Shown here: in pieces, positions 24,314 to 34,043 of the stretch
Position numbering within the stretch: position 1 is the first letter of the stretch
Layout of the letters: the number at the start of each line of letters is the position of its first letter
Position numbers and translations under genes: made by a program
The notes under the pieces: model-generated
Databases searched by the model: none
What the model was told of the DNA's origin: nothing
Seen by the model: only the letters and a program-made list of their open reading frames with translations
Assembly (NCBI GenBank): GCA_963838375.1
Contig: CAWIQY010000006.1
Coordinates: forward strand, 62,001 to 126,000
Reading direction: 5' to 3'
From: DVED01 sp963838375
GTDB lineage: Bacteria > Cyanobacteriota > Cyanobacteriia > Cyanobacteriales > Geitlerinemataceae
Length of the DNA stretch: 64,000 nt

Positions 24314-25432
24314 ATGAACGATCGATCGTTTTGGGTGGCTTGGTCGCAAATTAAAGGCGTGGGAAGCGTTTTGTTGCGGCGGTTGCAACAGCACTTTGAG
24401 ACGTTGGAGGAAGCTTGGGTGGCGACTCCTGAAGCGTTGTCACAGGTTGCGGGATTGGGCGATCGAAAAATTGAGGGAATTGTTGAGGGAAGAAAGCAAT
24501 TGGAGATCGATCGCTTTCTAGAAAAACACCAGCAAAAAAATCCCCATTTCTGGACGCCTGCCGATGCTGAATATCCCCCAACTTTGCAGGAAATTCCCAA
24601 TCCGCCTGCGGTTTTGTACTATCTCGGCAACGCCCAATTCTGCCAAGAGTGGGAAACGGTTCCCCATATCGCCATCGTGGGAACGCGCAACGCCACGGAG
24701 TACGGAAAACGCTGGACTGGCCGCCTGAGTAAGGTTTTGACGCAGCGAGGATTTACCATTGTCTCCGGGATGGCGGCGGGAGTCGATCGCGAAGCGCATC
24801 TGGCGTGTTTGGAAGCCGGGGGAAAAACGATCGCCGTTTTTGGAACGGGAGTAGATGTGGTGTATCCGGCAAGCAACCGCCAACTCTACGAACAAATTGT
24901 CGATCGAGGTTTGGTACTCAGCGAATATCCGGCTGGAACCTCCCCCCATCGAAGCCATTTTCCCCAGCGAAATCGCATCGTCGCGGGGTTGAGTCGGGCG
25001 GTGGTGGTGACGGAAGCGCCGAAGGGTTCGGGAGCGCTGATTACGGCGGATTTTGCTCGGGATTTCGATCGAGACATTGATGTTCTCCCCGGTTCTTTGG
25101 ATAATCCCAACGCGATCGGTTCTTTACAACTTTTGAATCGAGGCGCGAAAGTCATTTTAGGTGAAAAACAGCTTCTCGAATTACTGTCGGATTTCTCTTC
25201 AGAAGCCACGATTCTCCCAGTAATTTCTTCCTCGGCAGCGACGGTTACGCAACCTTCTTTAGAACCGGAACTCGATCGGGTGTTTCAAGTGATTTCTTCC
25301 GAACCGATGTCCTTTGATGCGATCGTCGCTAAAGCGGGGTTGGATGCGGGAACCCTGTCGGCAAGCCTGATTCAATTAGAACTCTTGGGGTTAGTTTCTC
25401 AGTTGCCGGGAATGTTCTATCAACGGGGTTAG
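24314..25432 (+). CDS. dprA: DNA-processing protein DprA
   Basis: The 372-residue protein has an N-terminal helix-hairpin-helix/SAM-like region (LRRLQQHFETLEEAW, QVAGLGDRKIEGI). A Rossmann-type DprA core follows: HIAIVGTRNATEYGKRW, FTIVSGMAAGVDREAH, GTGVDVVYPASNRQLYEQI and PKGSGALITADFARDF. A C-terminal winged-helix DML1-like domain (MSFDAIVAKAGLDAGTLSAS) completes it. DprA loads RecA on incoming single-stranded DNA during natural transformation, so the organism may be competent. ATG 24314 is chosen over the GTG at 24311. The next gene begins within a few bases of its stop. Confidence 0.95.
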   Translation: MNDRSFWVAWSQIKGVGSVLLRRLQQHFETLEEAWVATPEALSQVAGLGDRKIEGIVEGRKQLEIDRFLEKHQQKNPHFWTPADAEYPPTLQEIPNPPAVLYYLGNAQFCQEWETVPHIAIVGTRNATEYGKRWTGRLSKVLTQRGFTIVSGMAAGVDREAHLACLEAGGKTIAVFGTGVDVVYPASNRQLYEQIVDRGLVLSEYPAGTSPHRSHFPQRNRIVAGLSRAVVVTEAPKGSGALITADFARDFDRDIDVLPGSLDNPNAIGSLQLLNRGAKVILGEKQLLELLSDFSSEATILPVISSSAATVTQPSLEPELDRVFQVISSEPMSFDAIVAKAGLDAGTLSASLIQLELLGLVSQLPGMFYQRG

Positions 25433-25448
25433 ATTGAATGCGGAATCG

Positions 25449-26735
25449 ATGCTAGGCAGAGGGGCGATCGTTGCTCTATTTTTACAGATTTTAGGTGCGA
25501 TCGCCAACTATGTTGCACAGATCTTTTTGGCACGCTGGATGGGGACTAGCGAATACGGCATTTACGAGTACGTTCTTGCCTGTGTTGTTCTATTAGCCAT
25601 TTTGACTGCACTGGGATTGCCGGGTGCAGTTTTGCGTTTAATTCCAGAATATCGCGTGAAGCAAGATCGATCGCAGTTGCGGGGGTTATTGCAGGGCAGT
25701 TTGCCGATCGTTTTTGGCATGGGATTGTCGATCGCTGCCATCGGTTCGGTGTTGATTCTCTATGTTGATTTTTTGCAACATTGGATGTATTCTCAACCGC
25801 TATTACTGGGACTTTGGCTGATTCCTTTTTTAAGCGCGATCGACTTACAATCGGAAATAGCCAGAGCCGTTGGGCGGATTGTTCTCGCACGCGCACCGAG
25901 GCTAGTCATTTTACCCAGTGCGATAATTTTAATTGCCTTTTTCGCTCGTACCAATAATTTAAAAATAAACAGTTTTACAATTTTAAGTGGGTCAATTCTG
26001 GTGTTGGCAGCGATCGCTCTATTTCAATTCTGGCAACTCGATCGAATTTTTCGGACCCAAACCGAAACCGTAAAACCCGTTTATGATATCAAAGCCTGGT
26101 TTGGGGTTGCACTGCCATTATTACTGAGTACGAGCTTCTTGATTATTTTAAATCAGACTGATATTTTAATGCTGGGAATGTGGGGAAGTCCGGCAGTTGT
26201 TGGTATTTATAGTGTGGTGGCAAAAACAGCGCAGTGGGTGAGCTTTTTTTTACAAGCGGTCAATACTGTTGTTGCCCCCATGTTTTCCACACTTTACACT
26301 CAAGGCGATCGTCGCGCCTTACAAGCACTTGTCTCGAAAACTGCCCAATGGATATTTTATCCCACCATTCTCTGTGCGGGTTTCGCGATCGTTTATATAG
26401 ACTCAATTCTCGGCTTATTCGGCTCAGAATTTGCAGCCGCCCGCTGGCAAGCGATCGTCCTCATCGGCGGGCAATGTGTCAATGCCTTATCCGGTTCGGT
26501 GGGCTATCTCTTGGTGATGACAGGACATCAAAGAAAAATGTCGAAAGTGTTGGGGTATAGTGCCTTGACAAATATCATTTTAAATGCTTTTCTGATTCCT
26601 CAGTTTGCCGGATTAGGAGCGGCGATCGCTACAGCAATAACAATGGCAATGTGGAATATTTGGATGTATATTTTAGTGGTTAAACATCTCGGGATTCAGG
26701 CTTCGGCGCTCGCTACATTTGTGGTTAAAGATTAA
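25449..26735 (+). CDS. polysaccharide flippase (MATE-like, oligosaccharide flippase family)
   Basis: A roughly 428-residue membrane protein with 12-14 predicted helices. It begins MLGRGAIVALFLQILGAIAN and has FLARWMGTSEYGIYEYV, typical of the polysaccharide transport (MurJ/Wzx-like MOP) superfamily. These proteins flip lipid-linked sugars or exopolysaccharide units across the membrane. It follows dprA almost directly. An in-frame TTG at 25434 could be the start, adding five residues. No glycosyltransferase cluster surrounds it, so the cargo is unknown. Confidence 0.85.
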   Translation: MLGRGAIVALFLQILGAIANYVAQIFLARWMGTSEYGIYEYVLACVVLLAILTALGLPGAVLRLIPEYRVKQDRSQLRGLLQGSLPIVFGMGLSIAAIGSVLILYVDFLQHWMYSQPLLLGLWLIPFLSAIDLQSEIARAVGRIVLARAPRLVILPSAIILIAFFARTNNLKINSFTILSGSILVLAAIALFQFWQLDRIFRTQTETVKPVYDIKAWFGVALPLLLSTSFLIILNQTDILMLGMWGSPAVVGIYSVVAKTAQWVSFFLQAVNTVVAPMFSTLYTQGDRRALQALVSKTAQWIFYPTILCAGFAIVYIDSILGLFGSEFAAARWQAIVLIGGQCVNALSGSVGYLLVMTGHQRKMSKVLGYSALTNIILNAFLIPQFAGLGAAIATAITMAMWNIWMYILVVKHLGIQASALATFVVKD

Positions 26736-27210
26736 AATGAGATCGGGATCTAAAATTGGAATCTAGCGTATTTCTGAGTGATGGGGTATAGCCGTCGCTC
26801 AAGCGGTTAAGATAAATTCTGGACGGAAGAAGACGCTGGCGAATGGAATTGGCGCCGACAGAAACACTCGTCCGCCCTCTAAGACTCAGGAGTGTTTAAC
26901 CGCCATATTTTCTAGATCGCTCCATCGAGATTCGATCGATTTGTGAAGCACAGATTTGTCATCGTGGGATTAAGATTATCTTAATGTTTGAGTCGAGGCT
27001 CTTGTTCGATCGTGGACTCGATCCAAAACCTCGCGACACAAATCAAAGGTTTTCGGGATATCGAAGATTTGTCCGATTCGTACAAGTCCAACCCAGTCAT
27101 GCTTTGAGACAGAACTTTTTGGGTTAAACGATCGTGCCCAGAATCGATGTAAGATCGGATCGATCATCGGCTATTCTAAATTGTTCCACCCACAAAGGAG
27201 AACTTCAAAA
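26736..27210. other. gene-free region upstream of sodN with potential RNA structure
   Basis: About 475 bp without a convincing gene. Between about 26821 and 26897 there are nested inverted repeats: GGACG (26821-26825) with CGTCC (26869-26873), GGCG (26838-26841) with CGCC (26853-26856), and AAACACTC (26862-26869) with GAGTGTTT (26890-26897). The first and last overlap slightly, so they would compete. The region may hold the flippase terminator, a small RNA or the sodN leader; I cannot tell which. Confidence 0.35.
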
Positions 27211-27687
27211 GTGTTAAAGTGGATTGCCAGTCAAATTAAACGACAATTCCCAGCCCCCACCGTTCGCGCCCATTGCGACGGCCCCTGTGGCGTGTACGAT
27301 CCGGCTTCTGCTCGGATTGCTGCTGAAGCCGTGCTCTCCATGAGCAAAAAAATACTCGACTTGCAACCGCCATCCGGCGGCGATGCCAAAGCCATGGCGA
27401 GTTACGAAAATACCTTGTCCCGATACGTCCAGATCAAAGAAGAGCAAGCACAACTGGCGAAGAAAGAGCTGTTGGTGTTGTGGACGGATTACTTCAAACC
27501 CGTGCATTTGGAGCAGTATCCCGACCTGCACACGAAGTTCTGGAATGTCGCGAAGCTCTGCTCGTCTTGCAAGGTTGAAGTCAGCGTGGAACACGCCACC
27601 GAGCTGATGGATGCGATTAAAGAAATTCAGGAAATGTTCTGGGCGACGAAAAATCGCACCGATGTGCCTTGGTATAAAGCCAGCTAA
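27211..27687 (+). CDS. sodN: nickel superoxide dismutase
   Basis: The 158-residue product contains HCDGPCGVYDPA near residue 25, the nickel-hook motif HCxxPCGxY. In the mature enzyme the N-terminal His and the two Cys bind Ni after removal of the leader. The rest forms the four-helix bundle typical of NiSOD (LHTKFWNVAKLCSSCKVEVS). The start is GTG 27211, with Shine-Dalgarno AAAGGAG at 27194-27200; an upstream in-frame TTG at 27181 has no such site. The short leader before the hook is removed by SodX, encoded directly downstream. The enzyme detoxifies superoxide without iron. Confidence 0.95.
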   Translation: MLKWIASQIKRQFPAPTVRAHCDGPCGVYDPASARIAAEAVLSMSKKILDLQPPSGGDAKAMASYENTLSRYVQIKEEQAQLAKKELLVLWTDYFKPVHLEQYPDLHTKFWNVAKLCSSCKVEVSVEHATELMDAIKEIQEMFWATKNRTDVPWYKAS

Positions 27688-27730
27688 ATTGGGAACTTTT
27701 CCCGATCTCAGGTCGGGAAATTTCCTGGAT

Positions 27731-28049
27731 TTGTTGCTTTGGTTGCTGCGACGACGACGCCGCTTTCGGGTAGAGGGAGACTCCATGCAGCCAATCTTAC
27801 AACCGGGCGATGAGGTACTCGTCAACCCACGCGCCTATGAGAAATCCCATCCCGCACCGGAAGATCTCATCATCTGCGAGCATCCCCATCGTCCCCAATT
27901 GCAACTGATCAAGCGAGCCATTGTTATCGATGACTCGCGGCAATTGTTTTGTTCTGGGAGATAACGACACCGCCAGTACCGACAGTCGTTCTTTCGGGAT
28001 GGTGCGATCGAAAGCCATTTTGGGAAAAGTGGTTTGTCGGTTTCTGTGA
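27731..28049 (+). pseudogene. sodX: nickel-type SOD maturation protease, single frameshift
   Basis: A small S26/S24-type signal peptidase that cleaves the SodN leader. The first frame has FRVEGDSMQPILQPGDEVLVN, in which Ser of GDSM is the nucleophile, and LQLIKRAI, which supplies the catalytic Lys. It breaks near 27945-27950, and another frame continues LGDNDTASTDSRSFG and ILGKVVCRFL to TGA at 28047-28049. Removing one T from the TTTT run restores the protein. No ATG lies upstream in frame close to the domain, so a TTG at 27731 or 27734 is the likely start. It immediately follows sodN, the usual arrangement. Confidence 0.85.
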
Positions 28050-28097
28050 ACCCAGCGATCGGTGGGTTCGGGGCGGCGTAACGGTTGTAAGTATTCA

Positions 28098-28145
28098 GAT
28101 GCCAGCTATGATTTCTTGCATTCGTAAGAGACTATAGCTGGCATC
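28098..28145. terminator. long inverted repeat between convergent genes
   Basis: GATGCCAGCTAT (28098-28109) pairs perfectly with ATAGCTGGCATC (28134-28145) around a 24-base loop that has its own TTCTT...AAGA pairing. It lies between sodX and the convergent TPR-CHAT gene. There is no T tract, so it is not a textbook intrinsic terminator, but position and stem strength suggest a bidirectional transcript-end structure. Confidence 0.5.
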
Positions 28146-28232
28146 CCTTAATGGAATCTCGAGAAATCAATCAGCATTTTGCTTTCTAAATCAACTAAAG
28201 CTTCTCGATCGCGATCGGCAATACTTCTCACC

Positions 28233-31200
28233 TTACGTTTCCCCAATTAGCGTAAACGCTGCCCAATCAGCGGGATGGGGATGGGTTTCCTTCATCGTCA
28301 ACATGGCTTGACGCAAAGCCCTGGCACGATCGGGATTTTGTTGTAAGTTTTGATAAAATTCGGTCATCAACAACGCCGTGGGGGCATCGGGAACTTGCCA
28401 CAGAGACACCACAATACTGCTGGCTCCTGCGGCGACGAACGATCTCGCCAAACCGACAACACCATCCCCCGTGAGCTTACCTCGCCCGGTATCGCAAGCA
28501 CTCAACACCACTAGCTCAGCCTGGAGATCCAATTGGGCAATTTCGGCGGAGGTGAGCAAGCCGTCATCGGTAGCCGAGGGCGCCAGTGCCAGGGCTCCGG
28601 GAAAGGTGAGGGCATCCAGTGACGATCGATCTTGCGCTTGCAGATGCAGAACCAGTTCGTCGAGTAAGCCGTGGGTTGCCAGGTGAATCGTCCGCGCTTG
28701 GGACATTTGGGCGACGATCGCCGTTTCGGTGGCACGATCGCCGATAATAGGCTGAGTTCCTAGGATACGGGCAATTTCCACGGCTTCTCCTTGCGCTCCA
28801 GGCAGCGGAGACAAGCGCTGGGGATTGTCGTTCCATTGCAGGGAAATTTCGGGCATGGTGGGGTTGCCAACGACTAAAGCTTCCCCAGTGAATTTTCTCG
28901 ATTCCTCGGCTTGGCGCGTCAATGCCAGCACTTGAATCGACGGCGCGGTTTGGATGGTGTGTTTGTCGATTAAGTACGTGCCGTCGGTGTCTGACAGCGC
29001 GGGGAAGGGAACCAAAAATAACTCGCCTTGGGGGATGAAAATAATTCGATCTTCGGCATCGCTGGGGAGCAAATCGGCGATCGGATCGATCGTAAGTTGG
29101 TAGAGTTGCTGTAAGTCGGGGGTGGGATTGTTGTCGCGTCGCGCGGTAACGGCGATACCGCGCCCCCGCACGCCCAAGGCATCGCGACTGCGAGATACCA
29201 AGGTGTTCAGAGCGTTTTCCTCGATCTCGGTATTGATTTGACTGCGGCGAAAGTCGATCGAACCGTCGGGTTGCACCACCCAGATATAGAGTTCCGCAGC
29301 GTTGCCTCGATTGTCGGTTATCAGGGAATATTCTACCAACGTGGCGTTTTGCTCTCGGGCGATGCTTTGGATGTCAGCCAGGGTAGGCGGCTCGATCGTT
29401 GCCTCGTTGCTGACGCGCCGGGTTAACAATTCTACTAGCGCTCGCGATCGACCCCGTTCGGCGACTTCCAAGGCATCTTGGGCGCGATCGGCAGCGACGA
29501 GAACTTTTTGTAAAGTGTTGTAGGTGCGAGCTTGTTCTTCAAAGATGGAGACTTTGTTGGCGTCATTCAAATTGCTTCGCAGAGACTCCCACATATCGAT
29601 CGCTGCATACAACGACTCGGCAGCAGTTTCGAGATTTCCGGCGTTGAAGTGAGCCAATCCCAAATTATTGAGCGCGGCGCCTTCCCCAAATCGATCGCCA
29701 ATTTCGCGGGTGATGACTAAACTCTGTTGCTGGTATTCGATGGCGCGGGGGTAATCTCCCAACTGCCGATATGCCACACCCAAACTGTTTAAGGCAGCGC
29801 CTTCCCCGTCGCGATTGCCGATTTCTCGGGCGATCTCCAAACTCTGCTGGTGGAATTCAATGGCGCGGGGATAGTCTCCCAGATCGTCGTATGCCAATCC
29901 CAAATTGCCCAGCATTGCCCCTTCTCCAGATCGAGATCCAATTTCCCGCGCCAGGGGTAACGTTTGCTCGTAATATTCGATGGCGCGATCGTAATTTCCG
30001 GCGGATAGGTAAGTATTGCCCAAACTGCCCAGAATCTTCGCTTCTCCCGATCGATTGCCGATGTTACGGGCGATGGCTAAACCTTCCTCTTGCAACTCGA
30101 CGGCACGAGGATAGTTACCCAAAGCCCGGTACGTTGCACCTAAATTGGACAGGATTGAAGCTTCCCCCCGGAGATCTCCTAATTCTCGCGCTAGTGCTAA
30201 GCCTTCTTCGTAATACTCGATCGATCGCCCATACTCCCCCAATCCAAAGTAAGCGTTACCCAAATTGATAAAGGCGTTGACTTGGCGTTGCCGTTCTCCA
30301 CTTTGCCGCATCAGTTCCAAACTGCGGGTGTGGAACTCGATGGCACGATCGACTTCGCCCAATTCGTAGTAGCCGATGCCTAAATTGCCCAATACGCTAA
30401 ACTCTAACTGTCGATCGCCCAAGGCTGTGGCAATGGCTAAACTCTCTTCCAGATAGCCGATTGCCCGATCGACTTGACTGAGGGAAATGTAAGCATCGCC
30501 CAGGTTATTGAGCAACACTCCCTCGCCTCGGGAATCGCCAATTTCCCGCAGTCGGGTTAAACGCTGTTGGTCATATGCAATTGCCCGCTCTCGATTGCCC
30601 AGTTCTCGGTAAGCGTTGCCTAAAAACTCCAACCCCGTCAACTCGCTTTCGGTTTTACCAAGTTCCCGCCAAATGGGTAATCCTTCCTCTAAAATCTCGA
30701 TCGCCCGATCGAATTCGCCCAATTCGTAGTAGCCGATGCCCAAAACCCCCAGCGTCGCACTTTCGCGATCGCGATTTCCTAACTGCCGATCGATGTCTAG
30801 CGCTTGCTCCCACAACGCCATCGCTTCTAGAACTTGCCGGGATGCAAACAACTCTACCCCATAATCGAAGCGGGCTGTGCTCACCCCTTGCTTCGATTTG
30901 ACTTCTCCTTCGCCATCGCCCATGACTCGGTACAGTTGCTCTGCGGTTTCATAAGCTTCGATGGCGCTTTCGTACTGCCGCAAACCGGAGTAAGCAATCC
31001 CAAACCCAAACCAGGTTCCCGCCTCGAAGGATTGCTCTCCCAATTCCTCGAATACCGGCAGCGCCCCTTGATACATTTCGATCGCGCCTTCGTATTCTCC
31101 CAAGGCATTGTACGTATCGCCCAGATTGCCCCGAGTAATAGCCACGAAGGCGCGATCGTCGAGTTCTTGGAACATTGCCAGTGCTTGTTCCTGCGCTTCC

Positions 31201-31514
31201 CGCGCCTGCGCTGGCTGTTGGAGAGACTTATACGCTACCCCCATTGCCAACAGTGAAAAGGCTTCCCCCTGGCGATTGCCTGCGGCGCGATACAGATCGA
31301 TGGCTTGTTGCCAAATTTCGATCGCTGCCTGAAATTGTCCGGCATCCGATCGATCTAACCCTTGCTGGAACAGGCGATCGGCTTGAGCTTGCTCGGACTG
31401 GGATGTTTGCGCGATCGCAGATACCGGAGCAAAAGGGACGTATCCGCCAACAGACACACCGATAAACAAAAAAGAGCCAGAGGCGATCGATAAAAGTAAA
31501 CTCGATTTTTTCAT
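28233..31514 (-). CDS. exported TPR-CHAT (caspase-like) protein
   Basis: A 1093-residue protein from ATG 31514. It has a signal-peptide-like N-terminus (MKKSSLLLSIASGSFLFIG, cleavage near residue 37), so it is probably periplasmic. About fifteen TPR units follow (residues 45-660), many reading NLGxxYxxLGxYxRAIExxxQ. The C-terminal CHAT domain (about 750-1090) has the dyad His in IHLATHGLLDE and Cys in VVLSACDTGRG, followed by GLARSFVAAGASSIVVSLW. Such proteins are numerous in filamentous cyanobacteria; HetF is a distant relative. The TPR stack presumably senses a partner that switches on the peptidase-like domain. No neighbour suggests the partner. Confidence 0.88.
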   Translation of the reverse strand: MKKSSLLLSIASGSFLFIGVSVGGYVPFAPVSAIAQTSQSEQAQADRLFQQGLDRSDAGQFQAAIEIWQQAIDLYRAAGNRQGEAFSLLAMGVAYKSLQQPAQAREAQEQALAMFQELDDRAFVAITRGNLGDTYNALGEYEGAIEMYQGALPVFEELGEQSFEAGTWFGFGIAYSGLRQYESAIEAYETAEQLYRVMGDGEGEVKSKQGVSTARFDYGVELFASRQVLEAMALWEQALDIDRQLGNRDRESATLGVLGIGYYELGEFDRAIEILEEGLPIWRELGKTESELTGLEFLGNAYRELGNRERAIAYDQQRLTRLREIGDSRGEGVLLNNLGDAYISLSQVDRAIGYLEESLAIATALGDRQLEFSVLGNLGIGYYELGEVDRAIEFHTRSLELMRQSGERQRQVNAFINLGNAYFGLGEYGRSIEYYEEGLALARELGDLRGEASILSNLGATYRALGNYPRAVELQEEGLAIARNIGNRSGEAKILGSLGNTYLSAGNYDRAIEYYEQTLPLAREIGSRSGEGAMLGNLGLAYDDLGDYPRAIEFHQQSLEIAREIGNRDGEGAALNSLGVAYRQLGDYPRAIEYQQQSLVITREIGDRFGEGAALNNLGLAHFNAGNLETAAESLYAAIDMWESLRSNLNDANKVSIFEEQARTYNTLQKVLVAADRAQDALEVAERGRSRALVELLTRRVSNEATIEPPTLADIQSIAREQNATLVEYSLITDNRGNAAELYIWVVQPDGSIDFRRSQINTEIEENALNTLVSRSRDALGVRGRGIAVTARRDNNPTPDLQQLYQLTIDPIADLLPSDAEDRIIFIPQGELFLVPFPALSDTDGTYLIDKHTIQTAPSIQVLALTRQAEESRKFTGEALVVGNPTMPEISLQWNDNPQRLSPLPGAQGEAVEIARILGTQPIIGDRATETAIVAQMSQARTIHLATHGLLDELVLHLQAQDRSSLDALTFPGALALAPSATDDGLLTSAEIAQLDLQAELVVLSACDTGRGKLTGDGVVGLARSFVAAGASSIVVSLWQVPDAPTALLMTEFYQNLQQNPDRARALRQAMLTMKETHPHPADWAAFTLIGET

Positions 31515-31912
31515 CAATAACAACTAATAGGCGATCGGCGATCGAGGGTTAAGTCGTATTTTAAAAGTCGATCGCTGAAAATCTACACTAATTTAACTCT
31601 CTGTATAACAACTTAGGACTCGGTAATGTAACTGAGAACCGATCCCCGCAGGATACAACTAAGCCTAAATTATTTTATAAAGAACGACATCCGTAGAAGT
31701 ACTGGAGTTTAAGAGGTTATTCAAAACTTTTAAATAGCTTTACTGAAAAGGTCATGACAGTTTAAATTCATATGGACTAAGTTAGCAATAGATGAGTAAT
31801 AGCTCTCTGACCTATTCTCTCTAAGATTTAAAGTCAATCGGAATGCAGAATTCTGAAAACAAATTGACTCGCTCTTTTATTTATATTTTTTGAAGTTAAG
31901 CTTGCTATACTT
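31515..31912. other. divergent intergenic region
   Basis: About 400 bp, AT-rich toward the right. It separates the divergently transcribed TPR-CHAT and CAP-RTX genes and must hold both promoters. I see no repeat, RNA gene or recognisable operator. Confidence 0.4.
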
Positions 31913-33580
31913 ATGTCTGTTAACATTTACTCAAACTTGTCCGGAGATGGCTTAGAAGCGGAAGAGCGCAAACTCTACGAAATGGTCAATGACTATCGCG
32001 CGCTTCACGGTCTGCCCGCAGTTTCTCTATCCAAAGCACTCACCACTGTCGCCAATCGCCACGCCCAAGATTTATCGGAAAATATCGGATATTTAACTCA
32101 TTCTTGGAGCGATGCACCTTTTAACTCCAGCGATTCGAGTACCTGGTCAAATATGTGGACTGCACCTCAACGGTTGCAAACGGGATATTCTGGCTACGGG
32201 TATGAAAATGCATATTGGAATAGTGCGGGAGTGACCGCAGAAAATTCTCTATTAGGTTGGCAAAATAGTCCCGCTCACAATTCTGTGATTCTCAATAACA
32301 ATGGTTGGGAACATCTCAATTGGCAGGCAGTGGGTGTGGGTATTTATGGAGAATATGCAGTGTTGTGGTTCGGCGAAGAAGTCGATCCTACAGGTTCTCC
32401 GATTTCCGAAGGAATAAACCCAACTCCGAGGTCTAATTCGTCGGCAACCTCAACTTTGCTATCCGATCTTATGACGGGTACAAATTACGATTTTGGCATA
32501 GCTACTGCCGGGAATGATACCTATAGCCACGCGCAATTGTCGATCGAGCAAGCCAATCTTTTTCAGAGCTCGATCGGTATTGATGCAGTTGTGTTACTCG
32601 GTGGCAATGATTCGGCAATCGACGACGGTGGCAGTCGCATTTACTTCGGCAATGCTGGAGACGACACAATACAGGGTAATGGTGGTAACGATACAATTGT
32701 GGCTGGACGCGATCGCGATTCGATTTCCGGAGGAGAAGGAGATGATGCTCTCTTTGGCAATCTGGGAGATGATTTAGTTCAAGGGGGAAATGGTGAAGAT
32801 CTGCTTTTTGGAGGACAAGACAACGATCGACTGTATGGAGATGCTGGCGACGATGTGGTGTCGGGAGATTTCGGTAATGATATAATTGCTGGAAATTTAG
32901 GGATCGATACACTGACAGGTGGAGAAGGAAACGATACATTTGTTCTGCAAACAGCTCAAGGTCGCGATATTTTAACTGACTTCCAACGAGGTAGCGATGT
33001 CATCCAAGTTTCCGGCGGGATTCGCTTTAGCGATCTGACCTTGCAAAGTTCAGGAACTAACGGAGAAGATACGATCGTCAAAGTTACCAGTACTGGAGAA
33101 GAATTGGCAATCCTGAAAAATGTTCGCGCTGCCGATCTCAACAGCACAGATTTTGGCGAAACCTCCTCTACTTCGGACAGTTTTGAAGAGCGAATTGTCC
33201 AGCTTGTCAACGAAGCGCGCAGCCAAAACGGTTTAGCACCTGTAACGGTGAATTTACAACTGATGACAGCCGCCGAAACTCACAGCCAAAACATGGCAAC
33301 CCAGGATTTCTTCAGCCATACCGGTGCAGATGGATCGAAAGTGAGCGATCGCACTCAAGCTGTTGGATACCGCTCCACCTTCGTCGGCGAAAATATTGGC
33401 GCGGGTTACACTTCTCCCGAAGCCGCATTTGAAAAGTGGATTGACAGTGCAGGACATCAAGAAAATATTTTAAACCCCAATTATACAGAAATTGGGGTCG
33501 GTTATGTTTTCCTCGACAACGATACAGGAAATGTCAATCACAGCCATTACTGGACGCAAGTTTTTGGAACGCCGTTATAG
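31913..33580 (+). CDS. CAP-RTX-CAP protein, probably exported by type I secretion
   Basis: The 555-residue acidic protein has three parts. Residues about 15-155 are a divergent CAP (SCP/PR-1) domain with VANRHAQDLSENIGYLTHSW and LLGWQNSPAHNSVIL. Residues about 230-360 hold RTX nonapeptide repeats (GGxGxDxLx, for example GDDTIQGNGGNDTIVAGRDR) that bind calcium, followed by TFVLQTAQGRDILTDF, typical of type I secreted RTX proteins. Residues about 430-555 are a second, canonical CAP domain: MTAAETHSQNMATQDFFSHT, VGENIGAGY and SAGHQENILNPNYTEIGVGY. There is no N-terminal signal peptide, consistent with type I export. CAP domains are secreted proteins of varied function, so the role is unknown. 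Confidence 0.87.
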   Translation: MSVNIYSNLSGDGLEAEERKLYEMVNDYRALHGLPAVSLSKALTTVANRHAQDLSENIGYLTHSWSDAPFNSSDSSTWSNMWTAPQRLQTGYSGYGYENAYWNSAGVTAENSLLGWQNSPAHNSVILNNNGWEHLNWQAVGVGIYGEYAVLWFGEEVDPTGSPISEGINPTPRSNSSATSTLLSDLMTGTNYDFGIATAGNDTYSHAQLSIEQANLFQSSIGIDAVVLLGGNDSAIDDGGSRIYFGNAGDDTIQGNGGNDTIVAGRDRDSISGGEGDDALFGNLGDDLVQGGNGEDLLFGGQDNDRLYGDAGDDVVSGDFGNDIIAGNLGIDTLTGGEGNDTFVLQTAQGRDILTDFQRGSDVIQVSGGIRFSDLTLQSSGTNGEDTIVKVTSTGEELAILKNVRAADLNSTDFGETSSTSDSFEERIVQLVNEARSQNGLAPVTVNLQLMTAAETHSQNMATQDFFSHTGADGSKVSDRTQAVGYRSTFVGENIGAGYTSPEAAFEKWIDSAGHQENILNPNYTEIGVGYVFLDNDTGNVNHSHYWTQVFGTPL

Positions 33581-33667
33581 AAGGCTGCAATCTGTCAGCC
33601 CAGTTATCTGTTGCCAGTCATGCACTGTAGAAAATCGATTTTGAAACCCATGCCATCGAGAAGATAT

Positions 33668-34036
33668 ATGTCTGTAATCGAACTCAACAAAACCCGAGAA
33701 AAGCGAATTGATATGGAAATTGTGGTCGATGCCTATACCAAAGAAGAACGGGCAATGGGCTGGTACTACTATCTTGTCGATCGTCTCCACTGTCCGTTTC
33801 AAGCCAAGTGGGTCAGTCAGGGATGTCTTGAGGGTGAGGAAGTGGAGATTCTCCAGATGTCACCCGAAGAGGATTGCGCTCGTGAGATGTTCGTGGAAGT
33901 ACGATACAGGAAGGGAGAACAGGAAAATATGTTTTCTGCCCGACTATCCGACATCAAGCCTCTCGATGTTGATGCAGACACCGCAGAGGCGATCGCAGAT
34001 TGGCATTATTGGGTTATCCGAAACTACAAATTCTAG
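33668..34036 (+). CDS. calcium-binding protein, CcbP family
   Basis: A 122-residue protein from ATG 33668 (MSVIELNKTREKRIDMEIVV). It matches the small acidic CcbP family of cyanobacteria: DAYTKEERAMGWYYYLVDRL, PFQAKWVSQGCLEGEEVEIL, EDCAREMFVEVRY, then SDIKPLDVDADT and DWHYW. In Anabaena CcbP binds Ca2+ and its level limits heterocyst differentiation; CcbP-like proteins also occur in non-heterocystous species. An upstream in-frame ATG at 33611 would add 19 unrelated residues. Its neighbour upstream is a calcium-binding RTX protein, though a link is only inference. Confidence 0.8.
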   Translation: MSVIELNKTREKRIDMEIVVDAYTKEERAMGWYYYLVDRLHCPFQAKWVSQGCLEGEEVEILQMSPEEDCAREMFVEVRYRKGEQENMFSARLSDIKPLDVDADTAEAIADWHYWVIRNYKF

Positions 34037-34043
34037 GCGATCT

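Noticed and set aside
26785..26815. Sequence resembling a Leu/Ser tRNA D-arm (GCTCAAGCGGTTAAG)
   Set aside because: No acceptor stem, anticodon arm or T arm could be placed around it, so it is not a tRNA gene.
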